Origin: Nonomuraea angiospora
Lineage (GTDB): Bacteria > Actinomycetota > Actinomycetes > Streptosporangiales > Streptosporangiaceae
Direction: 5' to 3'
NCBI RefSeq assembly: GCF_014873145.1
Contig: NZ_JADBEK010000001.1
Span: 6,076,001 to 6,140,000 of the forward strand
DNA: 64,000 nucleotides
The notes beneath the pieces are model-generated. The model was not told where the DNA came from. It searched no databases and was given only the letters and a program-made list of their open reading frames with translations. A program made the position numbers and the translations under genes. Shown here in pieces: positions 18,647 to 30,150 of the stretch. The first letter of the stretch is position 1. Each line of letters begins with the position of its first letter.

Positions 18647-19494
18647 AGCTCTTCGATCAGCCCCGAAAGCCCCTCGTGGGCGAGTCCCCTGGCAACGCGC
18701 CGGTCGATGACGGTCTTCATGGGCAGCAAGAGATCCGGCTTGACGCCCTGCTCCTCGAAGGCGCGGACGAGGTTCTCCATGCCCGACCGGTTGATCTCCA
18801 GGTTGGACACCTCGGTCCGGTAGTCGCCCGCCTCGATGTCCGCCACCCAGCGGGGCAGCTGCGCGGACATGGCGTTGATCCACGGAATCAGCAGTTCGGT
18901 GGTGAACTCCATCAACGGATACTTGGCCGACCTCACCAGCGCGAGGGCTTCCAGGGCGCCGGCCATCTGGCCGTACATGCCGGTCAGCATGGCCAGGTCG
19001 AGAAGGGAGGCCATGCCGGTGTCCTCGCCGGTGTAGCGGGCCGCGGCCATGGCCCCGAACGCCTGCTCGTAGCGCTCGAACGCCGGCCGGGAGCCGCTGT
19101 AGAGGATGAGCGCGCCCGGCTGGGCGATCATCTGGGGCACGGCCATGATGCCCCCGTCCAGGTAGTCGCCGCCGCGCTCGCCCACCCAGGCCGCCATCTC
19201 CGGGGCCTCGGCGGGGCGGCCGGTGGTGAGGTTGGCGACGACCCGGCCCGCCAGCGGGGCGTCCTGGAGCACCTCGAGGACGGAGGGGTAGTCGAGCAGG
19301 CAGACGATCACCAGCGAGCTCGCATCGACGGCCTGCGCCGGGGTGGCCGCGAGGGTCGCGCCCCTGGCGACGAGGGGGTCGGCCTTGGCCGGTGTACGGT
19401 TCCACACCGTGACGTGGTGGCCCGCCTCGATGAGGCTCGCCGCGAGCGCGGTGCCCATGAGGCCGAGGCCGAGCACGGAGATATTTTCCGACAT
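18643..19494 (-). CDS. NAD(P)-dependent 6PGDH-fold reductase (imine reductase-like)
   Basis: A 283-residue beta-hydroxyacid dehydrogenase-fold protein. The N-terminal dinucleotide site is ISVLGLGLMGTALAASLIEAG followed by VTVWNRTPAKA, which favours NADPH. The helical C-terminal domain carries DLAMLTGMYGQMAGALEA in place of the catalytic Lys motif GAGxxxKxxxN. This is the pattern of imine reductases rather than 3-hydroxyisobutyrate dehydrogenase. I chose the ATG at 19494 (AAGGAA 7 bases upstream) over one 12 codons earlier. It is divergent from the SARP gene, with 11-bp repeats between, so it is a plausible SARP target. Confidence 0.82.
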   Translation of the reverse strand: MSENISVLGLGLMGTALAASLIEAGHHVTVWNRTPAKADPLVARGATLAATPAQAVDASSLVIVCLLDYPSVLEVLQDAPLAGRVVANLTTGRPAEAPEMAAWVGERGGDYLDGGIMAVPQMIAQPGALILYSGSRPAFERYEQAFGAMAAARYTGEDTGMASLLDLAMLTGMYGQMAGALEALALVRSAKYPLMEFTTELLIPWINAMSAQLPRWVADIEAGDYRTEVSNLEINRSGMENLVRAFEEQGVKPDLLLPMKTVIDRRVARGLAHEGLSGLIEEL

Positions 19495-19543
19495 TTCGGT
19501 GTTCCTTCTGAATAGGTGTGATGCGTTCACCCTGCAGGTGGGC

Positions 19544-19576
19544 GGTTATGGTCTGGTTCGGGGTCGGTTACGGGGG
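19544..19576. promoter_or_regulatory. Three tandem 11-bp repeats, candidate SARP binding site
   Basis: GGTTATGGTCT (19544-19554), GGTTCGGGGTC (19555-19565) and GGTTACGGGGG (19566-19576) lie in exact 11-bp phase. SARP/AfsR proteins are known to bind direct repeats at 11-bp spacing near the -35 region. The array is 6-38 bp before the SARP start and 50-82 bp before the divergent reductase start. The second distance fits an activator site for the reductase gene. Confidence 0.5.
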
Positions 19577-19581
19577 TGGGG

Positions 19582-22500
19582 ATGCGGTTCGGGGTGCTGG
19601 GCCCGCTCGCGGTGTGGACCGCGGACGGGGAGCCGGTCAAGGTGCCGGAGGTCAAGGTCCGGGCGCTCCTCGCCGACCTGCTGATCCACGCCGGCCGCCC
19701 CGTCTCCGCGGACCGGCTGATCGAGGACCTCTGGGGCGAGCGTCCCCCGGCGAACGCGTCCGGCGCCCTCCGGGTGAAGGTGTCGCAGCTGCGCCGGGCG
19801 GTCGGCGGGCTGGTCGCGTACCGGGCGCCCGGGTACGTGCTGCAGGTGGAGCCGTCCTCCGTGGACGCGGGGCTGTTCGAGACGCTGATCGGGCGCGCGC
19901 AGCGGGCCTCAGGGCCGCAGGAGCGGGCCGCGCTGCTGCGCGAGGCGCTCGGGCTGTGGCGCGGGGACGCCTACGCCGAGTTCGCCGGCGAGCCGTTCGC
20001 CCTGGCGGCGGTGGCGCGGCTGGGCGAGCAGCGGCTGGCGGCCCTGGAGGAGCTGGCCGAGGCGCGGCTCGGGCTCGGCGAGCACGTCCTGCTGGCGGCC
20101 GAGCTGGCCTCCCTGGTGGCCGAGCATCCGCTGCGCGAACGGCTGCGCGCCGCGCACGTACGGGCCCTCTACCTGGCCGGACGGCAGAGCGAGGCGCTGA
20201 GCGGCTACGAGGAGCTGCGGCGGCACCTGTCGGAGGAGCTGGGCCTGGACCCCGGGCCGGAGCTGGCGGCCCTGCACCAGGCGATCCTGCGGCAGGACCC
20301 GTCCCTGGGCCCGGTCGCGCGCCCGCGCGGCAACCTCCCCGCGCCCTTGACGAGCCTGGTGGGCCGGGACGAGGCGGTGGCCGAGGTCCGCTCGCTGCTG
20401 CGGGCCGGCCGCCTGGTGACGCTCACCGGCCCCGGCGGCGTCGGCAAGACCCGGCTGGCCCTGGCCGCGGCCTCGGGCACGGGCGGTGACGGGTGGCTGG
20501 TCGAGCTGGCCGCGCTGCTGCCGGGGGCGGCGGAGGTCGAGGTGGCCGAGGCGGTCGCGGCCGTGCTCGGCCTGCGCGACGACACGGCCGGGCCGGGCGC
20601 TCCGTACGAGGGCGCGGTCGAGCGGATCGCGGGCGCGCTCGCGGGCAGGGAGCCGCTGCTCGTACTGGACAACTGCGAGCACGTCGTCGAGCAGGTCGCC
20701 GCGCTGGCCGGGCGGTTGCTCCAGGCCGCGCCGGGGTTGCGGATCCTGGCCACCAGCCAGGAATCGCTGCGGATCGAGGGCGAGGCCCTGTGGAGCGTGC
20801 CGCCGCTGACGCGGGAGGCGGCGGTGGAGCTGTTCGCGGCGCGGGCCGGGGTGGAGCCCGACGAGGACGTGGCGGAGATCTGCGCCCGCCTGGACGGCCT
20901 GCCGCTGGCGCTGGAGCTGGCCGCGTCCCGGATGCGGGCGCTGACCCCGCGCCAGCTCGCCGACCGGCTGGACGACCGGTTCAGGCTGCTCGCGTCGGGG
21001 CTGCGCGGCGCTCCGGCCAGGCAGCGGACGCTGCGGGCGATGATCGACTGGAGCTGGGAGCTGCTGACCGGCCCCGAGCGCGTCGTGCTCCGGCGGCTGG
21101 CCGTGCACGCCGACGGCGGCACGCTGGAGGCCGCCGAGGAGGTGTCCGCCGACCCCGGCGTGGACGTCCTCGACGTGCTGGCCAGGCTGGTGGACCGCTC
21201 GCTGGTCGTCCGGGTGCGGGCGCCCGGCGCCGAGCCGCGGTACCGGCTGCTGGAGTCGGTCGCGGCCTACTGCCTGGAGCGGCTGGCGGAGGCCGGTGAG
21301 CTGGACGAGGTGCGGCTCAGGCATGCCGCGTACTACACGGCGCTCGCCGAGCGGGCGGAGCCGTACCTGCGGGGGCACGGGCAGCGGGACGCGCTCGCGC
21401 TGCTCGACGCCGAGAGCGCCAACCTGCGGGCGGCGCTGGAGACGGCGGTGCGGCTGGCCCGGCCCGGCGAGGCGGTGCGGCTGGTGAACGCCATGGCCTG
21501 GTACTGGGTGCTGCGCGGCAGGCTCGGCGAGGGCCAGCGGGCGCTGGAGGCCGCGCTGTCCGTCCCGGGCGCGGCGGGGCCCGCCGCCGCGCAGGCCAGG
21601 GTGTGGCTGGCCGGGCTCCGGATGCTGGCGGGGTGGTTGGAGCCGCCTGACCACGCGGTGTTCGAGGCCATCGAAGGGCGGTCGGAGCGGGCCAGGGCGC
21701 GGTGGTTCATCGGGTACGCGATGTTCGGCTACGACGACCTGTCGGCCAGCCGGGCCCTGATCGAGCAGGCGCTGGAGACGTTCCAGGAGCTGGGCGACAA
21801 GTGGGGCACGGGCGCGGCGCTGAACGTGCTGGCCCGCTACGCCGCCACCCGCGGCGACCTGGCGGCGCTGCGGCGCGACGGCGAGCGGGGGCTGGCGCTG
21901 TTCAGGGAGCTCGGCGACCGGTGGGGCGAGCTGCGGGCCGCCGAGAACCTCGGCACGCTTGCCGAGATCACCGGCGACTATGAGCGGGCCACCGAGCTGC
22001 GCGCGGACGGCCTGCGGATGGCGGAGGAGCTCGGGCTGTGGAGCTCGGTGTCCGACGCGCTGTCCCGGTTGGGGAGGATCGCCCTGCTGACGGGCGACCA
22101 CGCGCGGGCCGACGACTATCACGAGCGGGCCAGGCGGCTGGCCGTGGAGCAGTCGAACCGCCCGGCCGAGGAGTTCGCGGAGCTGGGCCTGGCGCTCGCG
22201 GCGCGGCGGCAGGGCCGCCTCGACGAGGCCGAGCGGCGGCTGCGGGCCTGGCTGGGCTGGGTCAGGGACGTGGCCGGCGAGCCGGGGGCGGCGCTGATCC
22301 TGGCCGAGCTGGGGTTCGCGGCCGAGCAGCGGGGCGACGCGGCCGCCGCCCTGGAGCTGCAGCTGGAGGGGCTCAGAGCGGCCCGCAGGGTCGGCGACCC
22401 GAGGGCCACCGCGCTCGCGCTGGAAGGGCTGGCGGGCGCGCGTGCCCTGGGCGGACGCCACGAGGAGGCGGCGCTGCTGCTGGGCCGGGCGGCGGCGCTG

Positions 22501-22659
22501 CGGGCGGCCGCGGGCGCGCCGCTCCCCGCCGGGGAACGGGGCGACGTCGACCGGATCACCGCCGCGGTCCGGGCGGCTCTCGGGCAGGAGGCGCTCGACG
22601 CGGCTCTGGCGCGCGGCGCGGTGACGGAGCCGGAGAGGTTGGATCCAAGCCTGGTATAA
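19582..22659 (+). CDS. AfsR/SARP-family regulator with NB-ARC and TPR domains
   Basis: A large 1025-residue regulator. Residues 1-90 form an OmpR-like winged helix (MRFGVLGPLAVWTADGEPV...LWGERPPANASGALR). Residues about 95-245 form a BTAD domain. A STAND ATPase follows, with Walker A TGPGGVGKTRLAL (Lys289) and Walker B LLVLDNCEHV. The second half is alpha-helical, TPR-like repeats. Such proteins activate secondary metabolism or stress genes on ligand or partner binding. The ATG at 19582 is preferred over a GTG two codons upstream. It lies between mak and glgB, where Streptomyces-like clusters would have no insertion. Confidence 0.9.
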   Translation: MRFGVLGPLAVWTADGEPVKVPEVKVRALLADLLIHAGRPVSADRLIEDLWGERPPANASGALRVKVSQLRRAVGGLVAYRAPGYVLQVEPSSVDAGLFETLIGRAQRASGPQERAALLREALGLWRGDAYAEFAGEPFALAAVARLGEQRLAALEELAEARLGLGEHVLLAAELASLVAEHPLRERLRAAHVRALYLAGRQSEALSGYEELRRHLSEELGLDPGPELAALHQAILRQDPSLGPVARPRGNLPAPLTSLVGRDEAVAEVRSLLRAGRLVTLTGPGGVGKTRLALAAASGTGGDGWLVELAALLPGAAEVEVAEAVAAVLGLRDDTAGPGAPYEGAVERIAGALAGREPLLVLDNCEHVVEQVAALAGRLLQAAPGLRILATSQESLRIEGEALWSVPPLTREAAVELFAARAGVEPDEDVAEICARLDGLPLALELAASRMRALTPRQLADRLDDRFRLLASGLRGAPARQRTLRAMIDWSWELLTGPERVVLRRLAVHADGGTLEAAEEVSADPGVDVLDVLARLVDRSLVVRVRAPGAEPRYRLLESVAAYCLERLAEAGELDEVRLRHAAYYTALAERAEPYLRGHGQRDALALLDAESANLRAALETAVRLARPGEAVRLVNAMAWYWVLRGRLGEGQRALEAALSVPGAAGPAAAQARVWLAGLRMLAGWLEPPDHAVFEAIEGRSERARARWFIGYAMFGYDDLSASRALIEQALETFQELGDKWGTGAALNVLARYAATRGDLAALRRDGERGLALFRELGDRWGELRAAENLGTLAEITGDYERATELRADGLRMAEELGLWSSVSDALSRLGRIALLTGDHARADDYHERARRLAVEQSNRPAEEFAELGLALAARRQGRLDEAERRLRAWLGWVRDVAGEPGAALILAELGFAAEQRGDAAAALELQLEGLRAARRVGDPRATALALEGLAGARALGGRHEEAALLLGRAAALRAAAGAPLPAGERGDVDRITAAVRAALGQEALDAALARGAVTEPERLDPSLV

Positions 22660-22756
22660 GGCAGGTTAAACCCAGGATTTCGCACTTTCGGTGATTGTCC
22701 CGGTGAAAGCGGGCAGTGCCTGGGATGGACGGTCATCATAGGGCAAGGTTGGGAGC

Positions 22757-24925
22757 ATGCCGATGAGGACAGAGCTCGACCGCCTCGCGGGTGGGGCACA
22801 CCACGATCCGCACTCCGTGCTGGGAGCGCATCCCGTGTCCGGCGGGGTGGTCTTCCGCGCGCTGCGCCCGCTGGCCGAGCGGGTGCGGGTGGTGCTGGAG
22901 GACGGCACGGCCCACGACATGAAACACCAGGCCCACGGGGTGTTCGAGGTCACCGTCCCCGGCCTGGACAAGGTCCCCGGCTACACGCTGAGCGTCAAGT
23001 ACGCCGACCACGACCCGTACGAGGTCCGCGACCCCTACCGGCACTGGCCCACGCTCGGCGAAGTGGACCTGCACCTCATCGGCGAGGGGCGGCACGAGCG
23101 GCTGTGGGAGGCGCTCGGCGCCCGCGTGATGGAGCACGAGGACGTCGAGGGCACGGCGTTCGCCGTCTGGGCGCCCAACGCGCGTGGCATCCGGGTCGTC
23201 GGCGACTTCAACCACTGGGACGGCACCGCCTACCCGATGCGGTCGCTGGGCCGCTCAGGGGTGTGGGAGCTGTTCGTCCCGGACGTCGGCGCGGGCGAGC
23301 GGTACAAGTTCCAGATCCTGGGCGCCGACGGCGTGTGGCGTGACAAGGCCGACCCGATGGCCAGGCGCACCGAGGTGCCGCCGATGACCGCCTCCGTGGT
23401 CGACAGGTCAACCTTCGCCTGGGCGGACGACCAGTGGGTGGCGGACCGGGCCGAGAGCCATCCGCAGGCCGGGCCGATGAGCATCTACGAGGTGCACCTG
23501 GGGTCCTGGCGGCCGGGCCTGTCGTACGTGGAGCTGGCCGAGCAGCTGTCCGCGTACGTGGTCGACATGGGGTTCACCCACGTGGAGCTGCTGCCGGTGG
23601 CCGAGCACCCGTTCGGCGGGTCGTGGGGCTACCAGGTGACGTCCTACTACGCGCCGACGGCCAGGTTCGGCACGCCCGACGAGTTCCGCCACTTCGTGGA
23701 CGTGATGCACCGGCGCGGCGTCGGCGTGCTGCTGGACTGGGTGCCCGCGCACTTCCCGATGGACGACTGGGCGCTGGCGCGCTTCGACGGCACCCCCCTC
23801 TACGAGCATGCCGACCCGGCCAGGGGCGAGCACCCCGACTGGGGCACGTACGTGTTCGACTTCGGCCGCAGGGAGGTGCGCAACTTCCTGGTGGCCAACG
23901 CGCTCTACTGGCTCAAGGAGTTCCACATCGACGGGCTGCGGGTGGACGCGGTGGCGTCGATGCTCTACCTCGACTACTCGCGGCGCGAGGGCGAGTGGAC
24001 GCCCAACGTCTACGGCGGCAGGGAGAACCTCGACGCGGTCGAGTTCCTCAAGGAGATGAACGCCGTCGCCTACCGGGAGACGCCCGGCATCTCGACCGTC
24101 GCCGAGGAGTCGACGGCCTGGCCGGGGGTCTCGCGCCCGGTGCACCTGGGCGGGCTCGGGTTCGGCTTCAAGTGGAACATGGGGTGGATGCACGACACGC
24201 TCGAATACCTGCGCCACGAGCCGATCTTCCGCCAGTACCACCACCATCAGATGACGTTCTCGCTGCTGTACGCCTACTCCGAGAACTACGTGCTGCCGCT
24301 GTCCCACGACGAGGTCGTGCACGGCAAGGGGTCGCTGCTCGGCAAGATGCCCGGGGACGAGTGGCAGCGGTTCGCGCAGCTGCGGGCGCTGCTGGCGTTC
24401 ATGTGGGCGCATCCGGGCAAGCAGCTGCTGTTCATGGGCGGCGAGTTCGGCCAGGGCTCGGAGTGGTCGGAGGAGCGCGGGCTCGACTGGTGGGTGCTGG
24501 AGTTCGACGGGCACCAGGGCGTGCAGCGGCTGGTCCGCGACCTGAACCGGATCTACAAGGAGACCCCGGCGCTGTGGCAGCAGGACGCCAAGCCCGAGGG
24601 GTTCCGGTGGATCGACGCCGACGACGCCTCCGGTAACACGTTCTCGTTCGTCCGCTACGCCGACGACGGGTCCGCGCTGGCGTGCGTGGTCAACTTCAGC
24701 GGCGCGCCGCACGAGAGCTACCGGCTCGGCCTCCCCTACTCCGGCCAGTGGACGGAGATCGTCAACACCGACGCCTACGACTACTGGGGCAGCGGCGTGG
24801 GCAACATGGGCGTGGTCGAGGCCGACGACGAGCCGTGGCACGGGCTGCCGCACTCGACCACGCTGAGGGTGCCGCCGCTGGGCGCGGTGTGGCTCACGCA
24901 CGAGGGGGAAACGCTGAACGTTTGA
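22757..24925 (+). CDS. glgB: 1,4-alpha-glucan branching enzyme
   Basis: A 722-residue GH13_9 enzyme with an N-terminal CBM48 module ([17 protein letters not shown], then [21 protein letters not shown]). Catalytic residues are visible: Asp397 in [15 protein letters not shown] and Glu450 in [14 protein letters not shown], with the substrate-binding [15 protein letters not shown]. It transfers segments of the GlgE-made chain to form alpha-1,6 branches. The ATG at 22757 follows a GGGAG site. It is about 100 bp after the SARP gene and might be read from its own promoter. Confidence 0.95.
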   Translation: MPMRTELDRLAGGAHHDPHSVLGAHPVSGGVVFRALRPLAERVRVVLEDGTAHDMKHQAHGVFEVTVPGLDKVPGYTLSVKYADHDPYEVRDPYRHWPTLGEVDLHLIGEGRHERLWEALGARVMEHEDVEGTAFAVWAPNARGIRVVGDFNHWDGTAYPMRSLGRSGVWELFVPDVGAGERYKFQILGADGVWRDKADPMARRTEVPPMTASVVDRSTFAWADDQWVADRAESHPQAGPMSIYEVHLGSWRPGLSYVELAEQLSAYVVDMGFTHVELLPVAEHPFGGSWGYQVTSYYAPTARFGTPDEFRHFVDVMHRRGVGVLLDWVPAHFPMDDWALARFDGTPLYEHADPARGEHPDWGTYVFDFGRREVRNFLVANALYWLKEFHIDGLRVDAVASMLYLDYSRREGEWTPNVYGGRENLDAVEFLKEMNAVAYRETPGISTVAEESTAWPGVSRPVHLGGLGFGFKWNMGWMHDTLEYLRHEPIFRQYHHHQMTFSLLYAYSENYVLPLSHDEVVHGKGSLLGKMPGDEWQRFAQLRALLAFMWAHPGKQLLFMGGEFGQGSEWSEERGLDWWVLEFDGHQGVQRLVRDLNRIYKETPALWQQDAKPEGFRWIDADDASGNTFSFVRYADDGSALACVVNFSGAPHESYRLGLPYSGQWTEIVNTDAYDYWGSGVGNMGVVEADDEPWHGLPHSTTLRVPPLGAVWLTHEGETLNV

Positions 24926-25025
24926 GGTGCGCCCGCTGAAAGTTCGGTGAGAAACCGGGCCTGAGACCTGTCTCTGTCCGAAAAATCACCCTAAACTCCG
25001 AGATCATCCCCCTCTCGGAGGACGC

Positions 25026-26936
<1,911 letters not shown>

Positions 26937-27076
26937 CCAGCGGTAGGCGGCTAGGGCCGCAGGAAGGCAAAAAAGCCTCCAACGTTTCTCTGGGCTACAT
27001 AGACCACCGACATCACAGTTGTCGCAGGTGGGGATGTATGCGGCTGTAAGCGAGCCAGGAGCTCTCGGAGGAACAA

Positions 27077-28441
27077 GTGAGGCTACGAACTCTGTTGGCC
27101 GGCGCCGCGGCGCTGGCCGCAACAGTCGCCGGGCTCTGTACGGGCCCGGCGCTCCACGCCGACTCGGGCGATCCGATCATCAGCCCGTCGCTGACGGCGG
27201 AGGTCGAGGCGAAGTCCAGGGTGCGCTCCATCATCCAGCTCAAGCCCGGGCAGAGCGTCGAGGCCGTCGCGCGCGACATCGAGAAGGCGTCCGAGGGCAG
27301 CCGGGTCCTGGAGTCCGCGCAGTCACCGCACTTCTTCGTGGCCGAGGTGGACGGCCCCACGCTGGCCAAGCTCAAGAAGGACAACCGCGTCCAGTCCGTC
27401 TACAAGGACGAGCTGCGCATGTCCACCCTTGACGTCAGCACCGCCGTCATCCACTCGAACCGTGCTAACCAGGCCGGCTGGACCGGCCGGGGCACCACCG
27501 TCGCCGTCCTGGACACGGGGATCGACCGGGACCACCCGTTCTTCACCGGCCGGATCGTGGACGAGGCGTGCTTCTCCTCCTCCGACGCCAGCGACGGGTC
27601 CGTCTCGCTCTGCCCGAACAACCAGCCCAGCCAGACCGGTCCCGGCGCGGCGGACGCCGAGACCGCCCAGTGCGTCATCAAGGGTGCGAACGCCTGCTCC
27701 CACGGCACGCACGTGGCCGGCATCGCGGCCGGCCGGCTGGCCACGGGGGCGCCCTCCAACGGCGTCGCCCCCGAGGCCGGCATCCTGCCGATCCAGGTCT
27801 TCAGCCGCGTGGACAACCCGATGACCTGCCTGATCGGCGGCGTCTCCGCCCCGTGCTTCCTCAGCTACACCTCCGACCAGAAGCTGGCGCTCGAATACGT
27901 CGCGCGGGTGGCCAAGACCCACAACATCGCCTCGGTGAACATGAGCCTCGGCGGGGGCGGCCCGTACGCGCAGGCCTGTGACACCGAGGCGTCGGCCGCC
28001 GCGGTCAAGCCGGAGTTCGACACGCTGGTGGGCCTGGGCGTGGCCCCCGTGGTGGCGGCGGGCAACAACGGCTTCCAGAACGGCGTCGCCACCCCCGCGT
28101 GCATCTCCACCGCCGTCGCGGTGGGCGCCACCGACGACTCCGACGCCCTGGCCGCCTTCACCAACCGGGGGCCGCTGCTCGACCTGTTCGCGCCCGGTGT
28201 GAACATCAGGTCCTCCGTGCCGAACAACACGTACGCGGAGAAGAGCGGGACCTCGATGTCCGCGCCGCACGTGGCGGGGATGTTCGCGCTGATGAAGCAG
28301 GCGTACCCGGCCTTCACGGTCGCGCAGAGCCTGCAGCGGCTGCAGGATACGGGCACGCCCATCCGCTACAACGCGGCGGGCACCTCAGTGACCACCACGC
28401 GGATCGACGCCGAGCGCGCCACCGCGGGCGCCCGCGCCTGA
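27077..28441 (+). CDS. Secreted subtilisin-like S8 protease, paralog without C-terminal extension
   Basis: A 454-residue protein with a signal peptide (MRLRTLLAGAAALAATVAGL), a propeptide and an S8 domain: Asp146 (AVLDTGIDRDHP), His212 (SHGTHVAGIAAG), Ser393 (SGTSMSAPHVAG). Several blocks match the upstream protease closely, including DEACFSS, the SLCPNNQPSQTGPGAADAET segment and VQVFSRV/IQVFSRV. The two therefore arose by tandem duplication. It ends right after the catalytic domain. The GTG start is preceded by GGAGGAA. A strong terminator array lies immediately downstream. Confidence 0.9.
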   Translation: MRLRTLLAGAAALAATVAGLCTGPALHADSGDPIISPSLTAEVEAKSRVRSIIQLKPGQSVEAVARDIEKASEGSRVLESAQSPHFFVAEVDGPTLAKLKKDNRVQSVYKDELRMSTLDVSTAVIHSNRANQAGWTGRGTTVAVLDTGIDRDHPFFTGRIVDEACFSSSDASDGSVSLCPNNQPSQTGPGAADAETAQCVIKGANACSHGTHVAGIAAGRLATGAPSNGVAPEAGILPIQVFSRVDNPMTCLIGGVSAPCFLSYTSDQKLALEYVARVAKTHNIASVNMSLGGGGPYAQACDTEASAAAVKPEFDTLVGLGVAPVVAAGNNGFQNGVATPACISTAVAVGATDDSDALAAFTNRGPLLDLFAPGVNIRSSVPNNTYAEKSGTSMSAPHVAGMFALMKQAYPAFTVAQSLQRLQDTGTPIRYNAAGTSVTTTRIDAERATAGARA

Positions 28442-28456
28442 TTCGGCGCGGGGAAG

Positions 28457-28537
28457 GCCGGACGGCGGGGTCCGGCTGCGAGGGCCGGACGGCGGGGGCC
28501 GGCCACAAGGGCCGGATCGGCGGGATCCGGCCCTTTT
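28457..28537 (+). terminator. Array of three related terminator hairpins
   Basis: Three successive GC hairpins share the core GCCGGA-N-GGCGG. The first has 7-bp arms at 28457-28463 and 28470-28476. The second has 6-bp arms at 28483-28488 and 28499-28504. The third has perfect 12-bp arms at 28507-28518 and 28524-28535, followed by a short T run (28534-28537). Only the third is a good intrinsic terminator. The other two look like diverged duplicates. The array ends transcription of the second subtilisin gene. Confidence 0.7.
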
Positions 28538-28901
28538 CACTGCAACGGGTAGATGGGCCTGCGCTCCCCCACCCGTTGCCCATCTGGGTGGCCAGCCTGC
28601 TGGACCCCGCCCCGAGCACAAAGGTCTTCGCGGGGAGGCGCTTCGCGCTCGGGGGCTCAGGCGCTTCTTATTCAGGCGCCTGACGGCGCAAACCCCCGCG
28701 CCTTCGGCGCCATCGCCCACCCGTGACCCGGTTACCGGTCTGGCCTGCTGGAGCCCACCCCAAAACCCCCGCTCGCTCCGCTCGCCAAACGCCCCCACCC
28801 GTTGACCGGCGAGGCGGTGGGCCGACTGATGCCCACCCCGGATCGGGATGCCTTTCGGGCCATCCATTGGCCGCGAGGCGTAATCACTGGCGAGGCTTTG
28901 A
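28538..28901. other. Gene-free interval with GC hairpins
   Basis: About 360 bp with no credible coding frame on either strand. It contains a hairpin with arms TCAGGCG (28659-28665) and CGCCTGA (28676-28682), and GC-rich low-complexity stretches. It may be the leftover of a deleted gene. I see no tRNA or known RNA family. Confidence 0.4.
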
Positions 28902-29231
28902 TCAAGCGACCCGTACCGAGTGAGGCCCAACGCTAATCGTCACGTCGACGTGACCGCCAAGGGCAGCTGCGTAGGCACGGATGGTCTCGAGTCCCGTCGA
29001 GTCCAGATCGCCGTTCCCGTTTTAAGAGACCCGTGCCTGAGAGATCCCGAGGGCGGCCGCGACCTCGGATTGCGTCTTGCCTACGGACTTGCGCAGTTCT
29101 TTCAGGTGGTGGCCTGCGACGTACGCGTCCAACTGCGCATCGGCGGCGGCCTGACGCTGTGGATCGGCCAACTCTGGGTACAACCGGTGCGCTTCCGCCT
29201 TGACCTCACGCCAATTGCGTCCAGGACTCAT
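28902..29231 (-). pseudogene. XRE-family HTH regulator interrupted by an in-frame stop
   Basis: The first 69 codons encode NWREVKAEAHRLYPEL, then LKELRKSVGKTQSEVAAALGISQARVS, a good Xre helix-turn-helix. A TAA (29022-29024) then interrupts the frame. The same frame resumes as NGNGDLDSTGLETIRAYAAALGG and runs to a TGA at 28902-28904, giving a typical full length of 109 residues. Where a KIENG- or QIENG-like turn is expected, the DNA reads TAA AAC GGG AAC GGC, so several bases have changed. The start overlaps the histidine phosphatase stop by 4 bp, so the two formed an operon. Confidence 0.75.
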
Positions 29232-29890
29232 CGCTTGCCCTCCCTCTTCGTCTCAGCCACCTTCGCTGCGAGATGGCGGGTGTCACCGAGGTTGACGACC
29301 GTGCGGTAGTGGAAGAGGTCGTCTTCGCGCAGCGTGGTGATGCTGCCGGATGGCACCCGGAAACTGGCGTATCCGACCGCCTTGATCGGCATCATGATCC
29401 AGGACGCCACGACGAATGTCAGGGAGCCACCGTGCGTCACGATGATCTGGTGTTCGCAGGGACGCTGCAAGATCTCGTCCATGGCCGCGTAGATGCGCTG
29501 CGCCAACACCGCCCTGGTCTCGGCACCCTCCAGGCCCTCATCGTGGTCCAACCGCTCCCCGACAGCCGGCGGCGGGATGAATCGCTGGTCCAGCCATTCC
29601 TGTGGCCTTCCCCCCGCCTCTCCGTAGGATTTCTCCCGCAGTCTGCGGTCCAGGATCGGTTTCACGCCGAACAGCCCGGCAACCTTCTCGGCCGTTTGCC
29701 GGGTGCGCTGCAGATCCGATGAGAACAGCTCCACATCGGCGCCGTCCGGGATCTGGGCCCGCAGCGCCTGGGCAATGGAGGCTGCCGCGCTGAGGCCCGC
29801 TGGCGTCAGCTGCGAATCATGCCAGCCGCCGACGACCCTCTCGACGTGGTGCGTCGCCTCCGGATGGGTGACGGCGTAAATAGTGCGCAT
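29228..29890 (-). CDS. Histidine phosphatase-superfamily protein with variant RHG motif
   Basis: A protein of about 220 residues with phosphoglycerate-mutase-like fold features: SSDLQRTRQTAEKV (phosphate-binding Arg), the REKSYGEAGG acidic segment and the second catalytic histidine in IIVTHGGSLTFVV. The first motif, normally RHG, is THP here (YAVTHPEATHH). The nucleophile His remains, but the adjacent Arg and Gly are replaced. The enzyme may have altered activity or be non-catalytic. The start at 29890 is the first Met before the fold. It is co-transcribed with the broken XRE gene downstream. Confidence 0.8.
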   Translation of the reverse strand: MRTIYAVTHPEATHHVERVVGGWHDSQLTPAGLSAAASIAQALRAQIPDGADVELFSSDLQRTRQTAEKVAGLFGVKPILDRRLREKSYGEAGGRPQEWLDQRFIPPPAVGERLDHDEGLEGAETRAVLAQRIYAAMDEILQRPCEHQIIVTHGGSLTFVVASWIMMPIKAVGYASFRVPSGSITTLREDDLFHYRTVVNLGDTRHLAAKVAETKREGKR

Positions 29891-29946
29891 GGGTGAGCTC
29901 TTCCTGTAGGAGCTGCTCTTGAGCGATCTTAAGAGCAGCTCACGAG

Positions 29947-30150
29947 TCACCGGGGCTTGAGTGCCGCGGCCTCGTCGAGCGCCGCACAAACCGCGGCGAC
30001 GACCGCAGTAAGCGCATCTATGCGACGCCGGCCGGCACCGAGTTGATCCTGAATCGCCCGGAGAAAGGCGATCGATCTCTCACTCTTCCTCAGCTTCGTC
30101 CCAGAATGGGGCCACGAGCGCACCCTCGCGACGCGCCACAACCTCCCCAT
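29947..30150 (-). CDS. Possible small protein, doubtful
   Basis: A 67-codon frame whose last 45 residues (RSIAFLRAIQDQLGAGRRR then IDALTAVVAAVCAALDEAAA) could form a helix pair. It overlaps the 3' end of the next gene upstream by about 70 bp and has no clear ribosome-binding site. I include it only because the interval between the phosphatase and the following gene is otherwise empty. Confidence 0.2.
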   Translation of the reverse strand: MGRLWRVARVRSWPHSGTKLRKSERSIAFLRAIQDQLGAGRRRIDALTAVVAAVCAALDEAAALKPR

